This document shows, piece after piece, positions 35,188 through 47,656 of a DNA stretch of 64,000 nucleotides (position 1 is the first letter of the stretch; each line of letters starts with the position of its first letter). The position numbers and the translations under genes were made by a program. Source of the DNA: Dipteris shenzhenensis (lineage: Eukaryota > Polypodiophyta > Polypodiopsida > Gleicheniales); the NCBI GenBank assembly GCA_047967505.1, contig CM106540.1; one strand, written 5' to 3'. The notes below the pieces were generated by a model, which was not told the DNA's origin, searched no databases, and worked only from the letters and a program-made list of their open reading frames with translations.

Positions 35188-36213
35188 CCCATCAACTGCC
35201 ACATCATTTAGCCACGTCATCAATCACATCATCATTACCATGTCATCTTGCTGACATCATCAGTAGTGCCACCTCAGTTGTCCAATCAGCACTGACCTCT
35301 GCAGACACACAATGCTCCACAGTCACTTCATGTGACCACTCTTGCCACCTTAGCACAGGGCTCCACTGGCACATCTCTTGCTAGGCACAGTGTCACATCA
35401 TCACTATATGTGACTCACAGTGACACATCATCATTGAGCACATTTGCACTCCTTTTGCCTTTCCACCTAGATCAAGTCATATCTCTTGATCCAAAAAGAA
35501 TTTGAGGGTGCTCTAAAAAGGAAAGTCACTCATTTTTTTGTGCTCTACGCGTCGTCACATCATGCATAAATTTTGGTGCAAGTTACACTCACATTTGAGC
35601 CTCACCAACAAAACCACTTCCTTCATGCACATTTACCTCTACATCGACGCATCTGACCCAGCACTTAAAAAGAACAAAAGAAAAGGAATTATTTGCTATT
35701 CTTTCATCGATTGAGGGTTGGTATAGATATAGATCAGAGTAGACTAGATCACCATAGAGGGGATGCTTGGAATTTCCCCAAGTTGTTAATCTAAGCCATG
35801 CCTGAAATTCCTGACTAGTATGTTCTTGGAGTCAGTCCATACGCTCACATACGGTTTCACATCATTACATTACCTGAAACCTTACGTTCATCCCTTCAGT
35901 GAGTAGACTTTAGAGACTTCAGAGGCATTGCTGATTGTTTCAATGGGTAGATAGCATTTGATTTCACAAACACATGCCACCATTGTAAAGCCTATTTGGC
36001 TATCTCACGGCATTGTGCACATCATTTCAGCCTTGTAAAGCCTCTTGGCTATTCCTAGCATCATTGCCACAAGCCTTGTAATACATAGTAGATTTTATAT
36101 GTTGCAGTTGTATCTTCACTGACATCACAGAGATTTCACTTGGCATAGTCAGTGTATTTGCAGTTGATTCATACAGAGATTTTCACGACACTTTTGAGTA
36201 CATTTCTTGCACC
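35188..36213. other. Region upstream of Copia-D gag, possibly LTR/leader
   Basis: Begins abruptly after the Copia-A2 break with TCA/ACATCA-rich sequence, then AT-richer sequence with two GCCTTGTAAAGCC-like repeats near 35990 and 36030. It should hold the 5' LTR and leader of Copia-D, but I find neither the TGTTGAGAG LTR start nor a TGGTATCAGAGC site here, so its identity is open. Confidence 0.4.
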
Positions 36214-39200
36214 ATGTCTATGACTAGCAACCTCAATTTGCAGGCATCTGCTAAGTTAGACAACTCCAATCATGGTACATGGAAATACCGAATGGAGACC
36301 ATTCTTGTACTTCAGGACAAATGGGAGTATGTCGATGGGTCTACACCTCCATTGGACAATCCAACCACAAGTAGCTCTACTCCATCTATTGTCACAACAC
36401 CAGCAATGGGATCTACATCTATACAAACAATTTCCACACTAGTACTAGATCTTGCCATTGCCCAAGATCAAGAAAAATGGGATAAGAAAGACAAGTATGC
36501 CTATCACCTGATCAAGCAGAATGTGCAAGATGTCATGCTAGAACAACTCAACACAATCAAGACATTGAAAGAAGCATGGGATATGTTTGTAGCTCTCTAT
36601 GAGTCTAAGAACACATCCAGGATTCTCACCCTGAGAAACCAGATAAACTAGAGTTTCTGCAACAGCACTGAAACTGGTCATGCTTATGTACTCCGCATAA
36701 AAGACTACAATAATCAACTTGCAGCAACAAGAGAGACTATGGAGCCTACAGAAATGGTTCAAGTCATTTTGAATGGACTAGGAGAGGGATACGAAAATCT
36801 AGTCCAGAGTATTACCATCCAATGGCAAATTTCGACACTGGAAGAACTTCAGTCAGTCCTATTTGGTGAAGAACTCAGGACTCAGGCCATTCAAGCATGT
36901 AAAGGTCATTCTAATGATTAAGCATTCATAGCTTCAGACAGAAGCAGAGGTAGAACAGATTAGAAAAGTGGTCATCATCAGCAACAAAATCAAAGTCAGC
37001 ATCATCCTCAGCAACATCAGAATCAGCAAAGAGGAAATCATTCCAACCAAGGAAGATTTCAAGGATGAGGGAATGCATCCACCAATGTGTCAAACATCCA
37101 GTGCAACTACTATCACAAGTTTGGACACTATGAAAGAGATTGCCGTAAGAAGCAGTACGACCAAGGCGATCAATCTAGTGGTAATCGAGGGAATTCTTGA
37201 GGTAGAGGAAATCATCGTGGTGGATATTCTAGTCACAGTCATTTTGCAAATGAACATGGGAATATGTTTCTTGCAAGCCAAAAATTGCATCAGACTGATA
37301 CAGTGTACCTAGACACTGATTTCAATCCCAAAGAGGATTTTAGCTATCAAGTCGACCAAGTTGAACAAGATCCTTGGTACATCGATAGTGGTGCATCATC
37401 TCACATGACACATCATCAGGAATGGTTCACAGAAATGAAGCCATTAGAAGGACAGAAAAATGTCATCTACACTATAGACAATACATCGAATCTAGTTCAA
37501 GGGACAGGTGTTATCCCTATGAACAATTTCACTGGTACAAAAGGATTAGTGAAAGATGTCCTCTATGTTCCGAAGCTCAGCAAGAACCTTTTTTCAGTAG
37601 GTCAAATGATGGAACACAATTACAAAGTCATCTTTGATGGTGATGAATGCACTATCAGAGACAAATCCAAAAGATGTCACCTAGTAGCAAAAGGTGTCAA
37701 GGAAGGACGCTTATATAGAATGCTAGCTACAGTACCATACAAGCATGCCATGTTAGCTCAACTGCAATAGATGCCACTGTCTACAAAATGGCACAAGAGA
37801 TATGGTCATGTCAATTTCAAGTACTTGTTAGATCTCAAGAATCAAAATATGGCAATTGGGATTCTGAAGCAACAGTTTCTTGAAAAGGTTTGCGAAGCAT
37901 GCTACTTCAGCAAACAAAAGTGAACCAACTTTGTCAGAAGTACGTCTCGTGCACGAGGTATTCTTGAATGCCCAGACCCGCAGCATCAATGATTCACTTT
38001 ATTACTTGACCTTCATTGATGACTATAGCAAATATTGTTGGGTCTACTTTCTGAAAGAGAAATCTAAAGTGTTTTCTAGATTTCAAGAATTAAAAGCCAT
38101 GGTAGAAAACTAGATAGGCAGAAAGATCAAGGTCATGAGATCAGATAGAGGAGCTGAATACATGTCTTCAACATTCATGAACTTTTGCAGAAATCACGGC
38201 ATTCGAAGACAATTCACATGTGTAGATACTCCTCAGCAAAATGCAAGAGCTGAAAGGAAGAATGGGACTTTAGTAGACAATGCTAGAGCAATGCTTAGTG
38301 AAAAGCGTCTTTCAAATCAGTATTGTGTAGAAGCAATAGCCACTGCAAACTATTTACTTAATCGGCTTCCTACCGAACTTATACAAGGTATGACTCCTTA
38401 TGAAGCATTCACTAAACACAAGCCACACATTGGGCATCTCTGCATATTTGGTTGCATAGCTTATGCCCACATACATGACGATCATCATAGGAAATTGGAT
38501 GCAAAGTCACACAAATGCATCATGGTTGGCTACAGTGAAGAAAGCAAAGCATACAAATTGTATGATCCCATCAACCGCAAAGTCATTATCTCCAGAGATG
38601 TAATCTTTGATGAGGAATCAGAATGGAAAACCTCACCTACACAGGAGATAGAAGCATCAACTTCACAGTCATCTACAGAACAGGTTGATGAAGAAGAGTA
38701 AGAATTGCCAGCAACACCCCAAGCAGAGCCACAATAGCTCAAACAGTCTACTAGGGAAAGCAAACCTCCAGCCAGATTGACATATGGTTAGAAAGGCAAA
38801 GCAATTTAGGTAGAAACCACCAACTATGCTCTTATGACTACCATCATGGCTACAGAAGAGCCAGTGTACTTTGAAGACGCAGTAGACAAGCTAGAATGGC
38901 AAACTGCTATGAATGAAGAAATGGATGCTTTGTATAAGAATAATACTTGGGAATTATGTGACCTTCCACTAGGAAAGAATGCCATAGCAAACAAATGGGA
39001 ATACAAAGTGAAGTACAATCCAGATGGAAGTTTTCACAGATATAAAGCCAGATTAGTTGCAAAAGGATTTGCACAACAATATGGTCAAGACTCTAATGAG
39101 ACTTATGCTCCAGTAGCAAAGATGGATTCCATACAATTCTTGATATCACTAGCGACACTCAGTAAATGGAATGTGTATCAGCTCAATGTCAAGAATGCAT

Positions 39201-40411
39201 TTTTCAATGGTTACCTAGATGAGGAAGTCTACATGCAACAACCAGCAGGTTATGTTGAACCAAGAAAGGAGAATAAGGTTTGCCATCTCAAGAAAAGTCT
39301 CTACGGCTTAAAACAAGCACCCAGAAGTTGGTATAGCAGAATCGACAAGTATTTTATTGATCTGGGATACATGAAGTATAATGCAAATCATACTCTCTAC
39401 TACAAAGATCAAGGGGAAGACATTACTTTTGCACTTTTGTACGTAGATGATCTGATTGTGACAGGAAGCAAGGATAGCTTCATCAGAAAACTAAAACAAG
39501 ACTTATCTATAGAGTTCGACATGAAAGATCTTGGACTTATGCACTATTGTCTTGGAATTGAGTCGTGAAGAGATTCAAATAGCACATTCATGAGTCAGCT
39601 CAAGTATGTTGACAGTCTCTTGAAGAAGTTTCATATGGCAGATTGCAAGATTGCAGCCAATCCCATGGAACAGAGATTGAAACTTACTAAAGATTCAGAA
39701 AAGCCTACAGTCAACGATAGATACTACAGGCAACTCATTGGATCTCTTATATATCTGACAATCACACAATCAGATATTTGTTATGCAGTAAGCTCACTAG
39801 CACAGTTTATGGCAAATCCAAAACAGTCTCACTGGAATGCAGCCAAAAGAGTCTTGAGATACATAAGAGGTACAAGACAGTTTGGGATAGAATACAGAGG
39901 AAGTCATCCACGGTTGCATGGATACTATGACAGTGACTATGTCGGAGATCATGAGACCAGGAGATCGACATAGGGATATGCATTTTTCCTTAGTCAAGGT
40001 CCTATATCATGGTTGTCAAACAAACAGCCAACTGTTTCTTTGTCTTCGATTGAAGCAAAATATAGAGCACTCACTACAAGTGCATGTGAGGCTATATGGC
40101 TCAGAAGACTATTGTCAGAAGCAAATTACTTTGATGAGTCTAAGCCAATAACAATATATTGTGATAATCAATCGTCGGCTCAAGCATTGGCCAAAAATCC
40201 AATATATCACTAAAAGACAAAGCACATTGATGTCAGAGAGCACTTCATCAGAGAAAGAGTGTTACTTGGTAACATCACACTGCAACATTGTGATAGCAAA
40301 GAAAATGCTGCAGACATCTTTACCAAACCACTCAGTAAAGAGCTATTCAAAAAACACCGACTAGCTCTTGGTTTGACGCAAAGGAAGGACATTCCCATTA
40401 AAGGGGTGTGA
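36214..40411 (+). pseudogene. Copia-D gag-pol, nearly full length, broken
   Basis: Gag starts at ATG 36214 (MSMTSNLNLQASAKLDNSNH). The zinc knuckle near 37100 has lost a cysteine (CNYYHKFGHYERDC). Protease is YIDSGASSHMTHH near 37380. Gag, protease and pre-integrase share one frame with several stops (for example 36649, 36919 and 37768). A frameshift near 37920 leads into the frame carrying integrase (FIDDYSKYCWVYF, RSDRGAEYMSS, QQNARAERKN), RT from 38834 ([56 protein letters not shown]) and RNase H (TQSDICYAVSS, LSSIEAKYRAL). It ends with ADIFTKPLSKELF and a TGA. Few frame breaks for 4.2 kb mean moderate age. A polypurine-like TTGAGGGAAGG and an LTR start follow at 40489-40500. Confidence 0.93.
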
Positions 40412-40499
40412 TGGAATGTAATGCTTAGTCCTTCTTCGATTCCCCAGAATCATCATCTTGAGGGAAGGCCCACTTCATGATGTTGATCTTGAGGGAAGG

Positions 40500-40690
40500 T
40501 GTTGAGAGTTCATGCTCAACATCGTGTGATCATTAGATCCCACAACCCTAACCCTAAAAGGGTTTGTATATATTCTATTTTTTCAACTAAATCTAGTGTA
40601 CAGCTAGTCATTTGTGGTGTGCTCTCTAGCTATGCCCTCTCTCCTCATCTCCACTCTTCTCTGCTCCCCTCTTCATATTTTGTCACTAGT
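40500..40690 (+). mobile_element. Copia-D 3' LTR, partial
   Basis: TGTTGAGAGTTCATGCTC follows the polypurine tract. It shares CCCTAACCCTAAA, the TATA box and the ATCTCCACTC block with 10247-10478 but lacks ~85 bp near its start. The right boundary is unclear because gypsy sequence begins near 40741. Confidence 0.75.
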
Positions 40691-40740
40691 GGGACCACAG
40701 CTTCAAGGCCGCACACTAATTGAAAATATTTTGTTGGTGG

Positions 40741-42480
40741 ATTCGGCCTATCCATTCCCTTGGGGTTAGTAGGGTGTGCTTTTTCTATGAATTACCATAA
40801 AGCCATACAAGAGTTCTTGGATTACCTCATTGAAAAAATGTGTGCCTCTATTCGACACAATTTCAATGGGGCATCCGAATCAAGTGATCACATTTTCGTA
40901 TAAGAATCTTGCAGTGCTTCTGGCATCTGCCTTTTTGATTGCTTTAGTTTCAACCCATTTTGTAAATTTATCAGTGGCCACAATGATGTAGCGTGCCTAT
41001 GTTCCTTTTGCTAATGGATGGATGGGACCCACATAGTCAATCCCCCATTTTTCAGATAGTTTTTGTGCTGTTAGGGGATTGAAGTCTTTGTGTTGTGGTT
41101 TAGTAGTCCGTTGGCATACATCATAACCTTTTACATATTCATGGGCATCTGCCCATAGTATTGGCCACCAGTCGCCTGCGAGGAGAACTTTTCTTACTGT
41201 GGCTTCCCCTTGGAAGTGTCCTCCTACAATGCCTTTATGGACTTCATTCAGGATTGGCATGATCTCATGAGGCATTACATGTTAGGTTCCTTGGTGGCCT
41301 CTTTCTGCTGGCATGTATTTACATTTACAGGTTGTGATGTAACACTTGCTGGACCCAGACTTTGATGGTCCACCCCAATGATGCTGATTGGGATGTCAGC
41401 TTAACCTCTGTTTGTTGTGGGACTTTATTTTTCATGGGACAATCCATACAGGCATGTCCTATGCCACAATCTCTGCACAATGGTTGGAAAGTAGTGCGGC
41501 TACCATGATGAGGGCACTCTGCAATCCGGTGATTTTCTCCATAACCGTAGCACTTGATTGGTGCTTGATATGTCTTGGGATGTACTTGATTTGCATAAAC
41601 TGGTATTAGACCCTCTGCACCTTCTACATAGTACACTGGGTACTTTGTTTCATACTCAAATGACGAGTCTACTTCCTCGGCTTGTAATTGATGTATTGGA
41701 ACTGCTGAAGGAGCTGGATTTGGTGCTCTTGGATATGTTCATGGATTCGGATTCTTGAGTAGTTGTGGGACTTATATCCGAATAGGAACAGGATTTAGCC
41801 TCGGATCTGGGGGTGCTTGCACAAGTGTCAGTTCCCTATACACTAGCATGGGTGTCGCTTGGTATTGTTTAGGTCGAGGCAGGTTGTTGTGCATGTTGAA
41901 GATGCAACTATTTTCATCATGGCCATCAACGACGCAGATATGGCACCACAACCTTGGCAGTGGATTTGCTTGTGCAATGATCCTGACTCTTAGGATCGGG
42001 CACTCATTTGTTGTATGATTGGCCATGCAGTGTGGACACCAGACATTTTCTCGCTGTGGATATGTCTGAGTTGGCAGCTGAGACAAGTGAAGTTTTTGTT
42101 TCATGGCCTACATCATGTCTTCTTTCAGCTTCATGGTCATGGCCTCTAGGTGATCTTCATTTGATGTTTCAGTAGTGGACATGGATTTGCCCTTTTCAAG
42201 TGCTTATGGCATGCACTAGATCTGCTGTCATCACTACTAGTGTTAGAATCGGTCATGCCATCCTCGATGTCAATGGCTGCTGCATGAGCAAACCTGAATG
42301 TTTCATAGCTGCTAATTTTTTTCATATCCTTTCAAATTTTCTTTCGTAGACTTGCAATGAACCAGGCCATGAGGTACTTTGCATCGAGGCATGGGTAACA
42401 TTTGGTGATTGATCTTTTCATCTTACCCAGGTACATGCGTACATCTTCTCGAAGGCCTTGCTCGATCTTGCTTAGCGCAA
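40741..42480 (-). pseudogene. Ty3/gypsy remnant: gag fused to integrase, RT deleted
   Basis: Minus strand. Gag fragments at 42480-42330 (LREDVRMYLGKMKR) and 42104-41772 (CX2C-type knuckles WCPHCMANHTTNECP and WCHICVVDGHDENSC) continue at 41636-41325 (CRDCGIGHACMDCP). Then follows an integrase with the HHCC zinc site (HKGIVGGHFQGEATV, WWPILWADAHEYV, CQRTTKP) at 41275-40997 and part of the catalytic core toward 40750 (IIVATDKFTKWVETKA, ENVITRFGCPIEIV). The protease, RT and RNase H that normally separate gag from integrase are absent, a deletion of roughly 2 kb or more. Stops are frequent. It joins Copia-A integrase sequence at about 42482. Confidence 0.85.
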
Positions 42481-42485
42481 CTGCT

Positions 42486-42786
42486 TCAGCCCAATAAAAA
42501 TCTGGCAGGTCTTTTTCGTTGAGCATGGCATGAGATACCTCTCCAATATGCCTATTTTTCCTTTCTACAAGTCCATTTTGCTATGGGGTATGACTGCATG
42601 AATATTGCTGCTTTATGCCATGCTCCTATAGGAACCTTGCAAACTCATTTGAGAGATACTCTCCCCCTCCATCTAACCTTAGGCATTTTATTTGCAAGCC
42701 TGTTTCTTTTTCAACCATAGCTTTAAAGGCTTTGAAATGCCCAAGCACTGCACTTTTCTTTTTCATAAAATACACCCAAACGTTTT
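42486..42786 (-). pseudogene. Copia-A5 integrase fragment
   Basis: Minus strand, short. It carries VWVYFMKKKSAVLGHFKAF, LDGGGEYLSNEF and DLPDFYWAEAVA, matching Copia-A2 33790-34070. Both ends are abrupt: gypsy gag on the left, and on the right ~27 bp of Copia-A pre-integrase sequence joined to a Copia-B LTR piece. Confidence 0.85.
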
Positions 42787-42814
42787 TGCTGTCAATATCT
42801 GCAACTACAGCCAT

Positions 42815-42971
42815 CGAAGCTTCTCACATAGGAGCGCACGGTTGGGAGGCAGCACCATCTATTGTATCAGTTTTACAGTAATCAAATTTTTCATTCTCCA
42901 TACTATCTGCTTTTCTCTCTTGCATACAAGATCCTGTTATCTGTTGAGCACAGAGGTATTGTTTTCTTACA
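42815..42971 (+). mobile_element. Copia-B1 5' LTR, truncated to its last ~157 bp
   Basis: Matches the last part of the 3' LTR at 46928-47656 (AAGCTTCTCACATAGGAGCG...GAGCACAGAGG) and ends TTCTTACA beside the primer site. The first ~570 bp are missing. Confidence 0.9.
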
Positions 42972-42983
42972 TGGTATCAGAGC
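42972..42983 (+). other. Copia-B1 primer binding site
   Basis: TGGTATCAGAGC, an exact match to the plant copia consensus, abuts the LTR. Confidence 0.95.
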
Positions 42984-43041
42984 TTGGGCTCTAGCAAGAA
43001 AATTTGGTAGTGTGTTTCTTTTTGCGAGCAAATTGTGAGAG

Positions 43042-46000
43042 ATGGCCTAGCCCGCAAGATTGCAAATCCCACCATTCGACGAAAGCAAAAAGTTGGACGG
43101 CACTAACTATCCACTCTGGAAGTTCAAGATGAATACCATCCTAAGCACATACGAGCTTTGGGATACTGCTACTGGGCTGCCGACCGGATCTAGCCAAAGT
43201 AGGACAACATATAGTACCAACTGCGGATTAGATTCTCGCGTGGACAAGAAGAAATTCAGATGCATTGTGTTCTATTGTCTGCAGTGTAAGTGATTCTGTC
43301 ATGGCATTAATTCAACATGTCACTACAGCAGAGGAGGCATGGACGGTATTGAAAAATCAGTACGAGATCATGAATCATTCGTGGATTCAGAATCTAGAGA
43401 CTCAACTCGCGAATGAGAAACTATCTGAGTCTAAAATGGCAGAGAAGTTCATCACCAGGGTGAAGAATCTGCGCGATTAGATGACTGCGATTGGCATCAC
43501 CATCACCAGCTAGAATCTAGCACGAAGGTGCATACGGATTCTCCCACCAAAGTATGACAGTCTTGTTACGGTGCTGAACACATAGAACCGAAATCCTCCC
43601 CTCAACTTTGAGGATTTCAGCGCGATGCTTCTGGAGGAGGAGATGCATCAAAAGACGATGACTAGAGAAGATTTGGCTTTCTTGGCTGGATGAAAGAAAG
43701 GTAAGGGTAAGGATTCTAATAACCCATCTTCTGATGATCAAAAGAGAAACATTGCAAGTAGTACCCATAGAGATGTTTGTCGCAATTGAGGAGATTTGCA
43801 CGGAGGCAATTCATGTACCTGTGGATGAACCTTGGATTATTGACAGTGGTGCATCAGGTTACATGACTAGTCGGAAGGATTGGTATACCTCTCTACATCC
43901 AGTAGGGAATGACATCCTGGTAGCAGTCGGCAATGATGCAAAATGTCCAACAAAAGGAAAAGGTACGATTGCTCTCAGGTTAGATGGAGTTGTAAAATAG
44001 TTGTCCGATGTTCTTTATGTGCCAGATATCAAGAGAAACTTGTTGTCCGTTTCTGCGATCACGGATCGAGACCTCAAAGTTCACTTTGATAAGAATGGTG
44101 CACAGATTTTGGATCTTCAAGGGAAGGTCATTGGTAAAGGTACACGGTGCAACAACATCTATGAACTCTCAGCTTTCAGTGCTCGAGCCGATGTGAGCAA
44201 TACTAAGCTGTGGCATGAGAGGTTTGGTCATCTAAACCTTAGTCCTTTAAAGGAGATGCATAAAAGTGAAATGATTGCAGACCTACCAGAAATTACAGAT
44301 CTGCCCGATGTATGTGAAGCTTGCATGATGGGCAATCAGCATCGACAGCCCTTTCCTAAAGAAGCCAGCAGGACAAGGCTCCTTTAGAGCTCGTTCACAT
44401 GGACCTCTATGGAAAGATGGAGATGGAAGCTTTGGGTGGTTCCTACTACTTCATGACATTGATCGATGACTACAGTAGAAGGATATGGATATACTTCCTA
44501 AAGACTAAAGATGAGGCTTTTAGTAAGTTCAAAGAATGGCATGTAATGGTCGAGAAAGAAACGGGGAGGAAGGTGAAGAAGTTGAGATCAGACAGAGGTG
44601 GAGAGTTCACATCAAGTGAATTCGAAAGTTACTGCAAAAGTCACAGGATTAAGAGGCAGAAACCCCCGCCACATACACCACAACAAAATGGAGTAGCAGA
44701 GTGCAAGATGCGCGTCATCTGCGAAATGGGTAGGAGTATGATGAAAGGGAAAGATTTGCCAAAGACTTTCTAGGCTGAAGCATTTAACACAGTAGTTTAT
44801 ATTCTAAATTGTAGCTACACGAAGGCTATGAATAGGATGACTCCACTACATGCCTTTTCTAGTAAGAAACCTTTAGCTGCACATTTCAGAGTTTTTGGAT
44901 GTGACATTTTGTGCATGTCCCTGATGCTAATAGGACCAAATGGGAGCCGAAGAGCTAGAAGTGTATTTTTTTGGGCTATAGTGAAGAGGCAAAGTGTTAC
45001 TGTCTCTATAATCCTATTACCAAGAAGGTAATAGTAAGTCACGATGTGGTCTTCTCAGAACAGCCAGATCAATTGGAGGAGGATGCTTCCTTCCCAGACA
45101 ACCAGGACCAGGATATCCATCTAGTACAACCACCAAGAGTAAACCGAACTCCCCCAATGGTGCTTGGGAGGATTCAAGATAAAGAAGAGGAAGAAGAGCC
45201 TGCAGAACCACAATGGCAACAGCCATTCCCAAAGTAGGTAAAGTAGCTTTTGGACAGCAGAGGACCTCCAACCATCGAGGAGGAACCATCCGAACACCGT
45301 CGGTCCAAGAGATTAGAGGAGCAAAGAAGGGCACAGGAACACTTGGTCAACTATGCTTTGATGACAGAGGTGATCCATGCTGAAGAACCCAAGTGTCTTG
45401 AAGAGGCACACGGTGATGATAGGTGGATGGAGGCTATGTAGTCAGAGTATGGCTCCATAATGAAGAACAACACTTGGGACCTTGTGGATCGACCACTAAA
45501 ACGCAAGGTAATCGGCACCAAGTGGGTGTACAAGACCAAGTACAAGTTCAATGGCATGGTGGATAAGTACAAGGCTCAGCTCATGGCAAAAGGATTCGCA
45601 CAGGTACATGGTTTTGATTATCAGGATACTTTTGCTCCCATAGCTTGACTAACCATAATTCGCAGTGTTTTGGCTTTAGCAGCACAGGAAAGTTGGCCCG
45701 TGTTTTAGATGGATGTAAAATCTGCCTTTCTGAATGGAGATCTCAAGGCAGAGATATACGTGGAGCAACCACCAGGTTCTGTGATCCCCGGTTCAGAAGG
45801 TAAAGTTTGTAAACTGAAGAAGGCACTTTACCGGCTGAAACAGGCCCCACGAGCGTGGTACCAGTGGATTGATGCCTACTTTCTGCAAAACGGGTTCAGG
45901 AGGAGCTTATCTGATGCAAATTTGTATATCTACAGAGAAGGAGACAGGTGTATGATCACAGTCCTTTATGTGGATGACCTTGTCATAACAGCGAACAATG

Positions 46001-46927
46001 AAGAAAAGATCTCACAGACAAAGCAGTTGCTAGGAAGGGAGTTTGAAATGAGAGACCTCCGACTGATGCATTTCTATTTAGGGATTGAAGTTTGGCAAGA
46101 GCCAAAACAGATCTTCATTTCACAACTGAAGTATGCTGGAGAGATACTAAAGGCATTTGGCATGGCTGAGTGCAAGACAGTTGGCACTCCTACAGAGGTT
46201 GATGTGAAGCTCTCAAACGAGGATTCATCACCACTGGTGGATGAAGCGAAGTACAGAAGGCTTGTGGGCAGTTTGATTTACTTACGCAACACACGGCCGG
46301 AGACATCAGTTTTGCGACTGGTGTACTAAGCAGGTTTTCCAATAAGCCCCGGGAGAACCATTGGAGGGCAGGGATGCGGGTGCTGAGATACATCAAAGGC
46401 ACACTTGATTATGGCATCACCTATACCAAGGGCAACATCTTGATCGGATTCTGTGACTCGGATTGGGCAGGAGACGTGGATAGCAGGGGATCAGTGACAG
46501 GTTATTGTTTCTCACTTGGATCTGGAGCTGTGTCATGGGTCAACAAGAAGCAACCTACAGTTGCACTTTCTTCTACCGAGGTTGAGTACAAATCAGCATG
46601 TTTTGCTTCTTGTGAGGCAGTGTGGTTAAGGAGGATTTTAGGGGACATGGGTGCAGTGCAGAACAAGCCTACACAGTTATCATGTGACAATCAGAGTTGC
46701 ATGGCAATTGCCAAGAACCCAGTGTACCACGCTCGCCCAAAACACATTGAGATTCAATATCACTTTGTATGCGAGCTCATCATGGATGGAGAGGTCGACT
46801 TGGTGTACTGTCCAACTACAGAGAATGCTGCGGACATCTTGGAAGAGACTTGCTGGAGAGGCATCTTCATCAACTTGGCATTGGGCCAAAAAAATAAGTT
46901 CACTTGCGGGTGGACATTGAGGGGGGG
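43042..46927 (+). pseudogene. Copia-B1 gag-pol, full order but heavily mutated
   Basis: Gag begins at ATG 43042 with a TAG at the third codon. KLDGTNYPLWKFKMNTIL identifies copia gag. No intact zinc knuckle is visible near 43700. Protease WIIDSGASGYMTS is near 43830 and pre-integrase LWHERFGHLNL near 44210. Integrase runs 44390-44800 (HMDLYGKMEME, DDYSRRIWIYF, RSDRGGEFTS). RT runs 45370-46030 ([22 protein letters not shown] after a [24 protein letters not shown]). RNase H runs 46200-46850 (SDWAGDVDSRGS, LSSTEVEYKSA, ARPKHIEIQYHF, AADILE). At least five frameshifts and many stops. It ends with the LRGG-type polypurine tract just before the 3' LTR. Confidence 0.93.
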
Positions 46928-47656
46928 TGTTAGATATCAATGCTCCACTCTCATGTAACTACGCGGGAACCTACTAACTCTACTTGTAAGCCCCCCATAT
47001 GAGCAGAAGGCATTTGAGTAGATTGGTTATCGTAGGTCCTGGTTTGGACACCAAATGGGGGCCATGTGTGGCTTGATGGCTGGACAGCTTCAGATAGAGT
47101 TGGCACACTGCCAACTAGGCTACATGCAAGTGCGGGAAGGCATCCCATGACTGATTGCACTGAGGGTAGACAGGGCATTTCTCGAGGCAGCCCACTTTCA
47201 GGCTGCGGGGCTCATTTGGAGCCCTAGATGATCGTGAATGGCTCTGGGCCGAACGATAACCGTAGATTAGTTGCTCTATTCTGCACCACGGTTCTAACAT
47301 GTGGTTAGCGGCCTATTTCGGGACCGACCTCCAGTCGACTGTTTTGGGCTGACTGGGTTGATCTCCCAATTGGGTCTAATTGACTACAACTGGTGGCTAT
47401 ATAAGAGCAAGCCCGTGAAGCCCATTTTATCACTGGCTACAGCAACCCTGATTCCTTAGCATCTAGCCTCCGTCCTCTATTGTTTCCAACACGCTATCAA
47501 AGCTTCTCACATAGGAGCGCATGGCTGGGAAGTAGCGCCATCTATTGTATAAGTTTTACAATAGTCAAATTTTTTATTCTCCATACTATCTGCTTTTCTC
47601 TCTTGCATACGAGATCCTGTTATCTGTTGAGCACAGACGTTGTATTGTTTTCTTGT
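46928..47656 (+). mobile_element. Copia-B1 3' LTR, ~729 bp
   Basis: Starts TGTTAGATATCAATGC after a G tract. It has a TATA box (GGCTATATAAGAGC) near 47397 and ends TTTTCTTGTA where the 5' copy has TTTTCTTACA. It is followed at once by Copia-A reverse transcriptase sequence on the minus strand. Confidence 0.88.
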
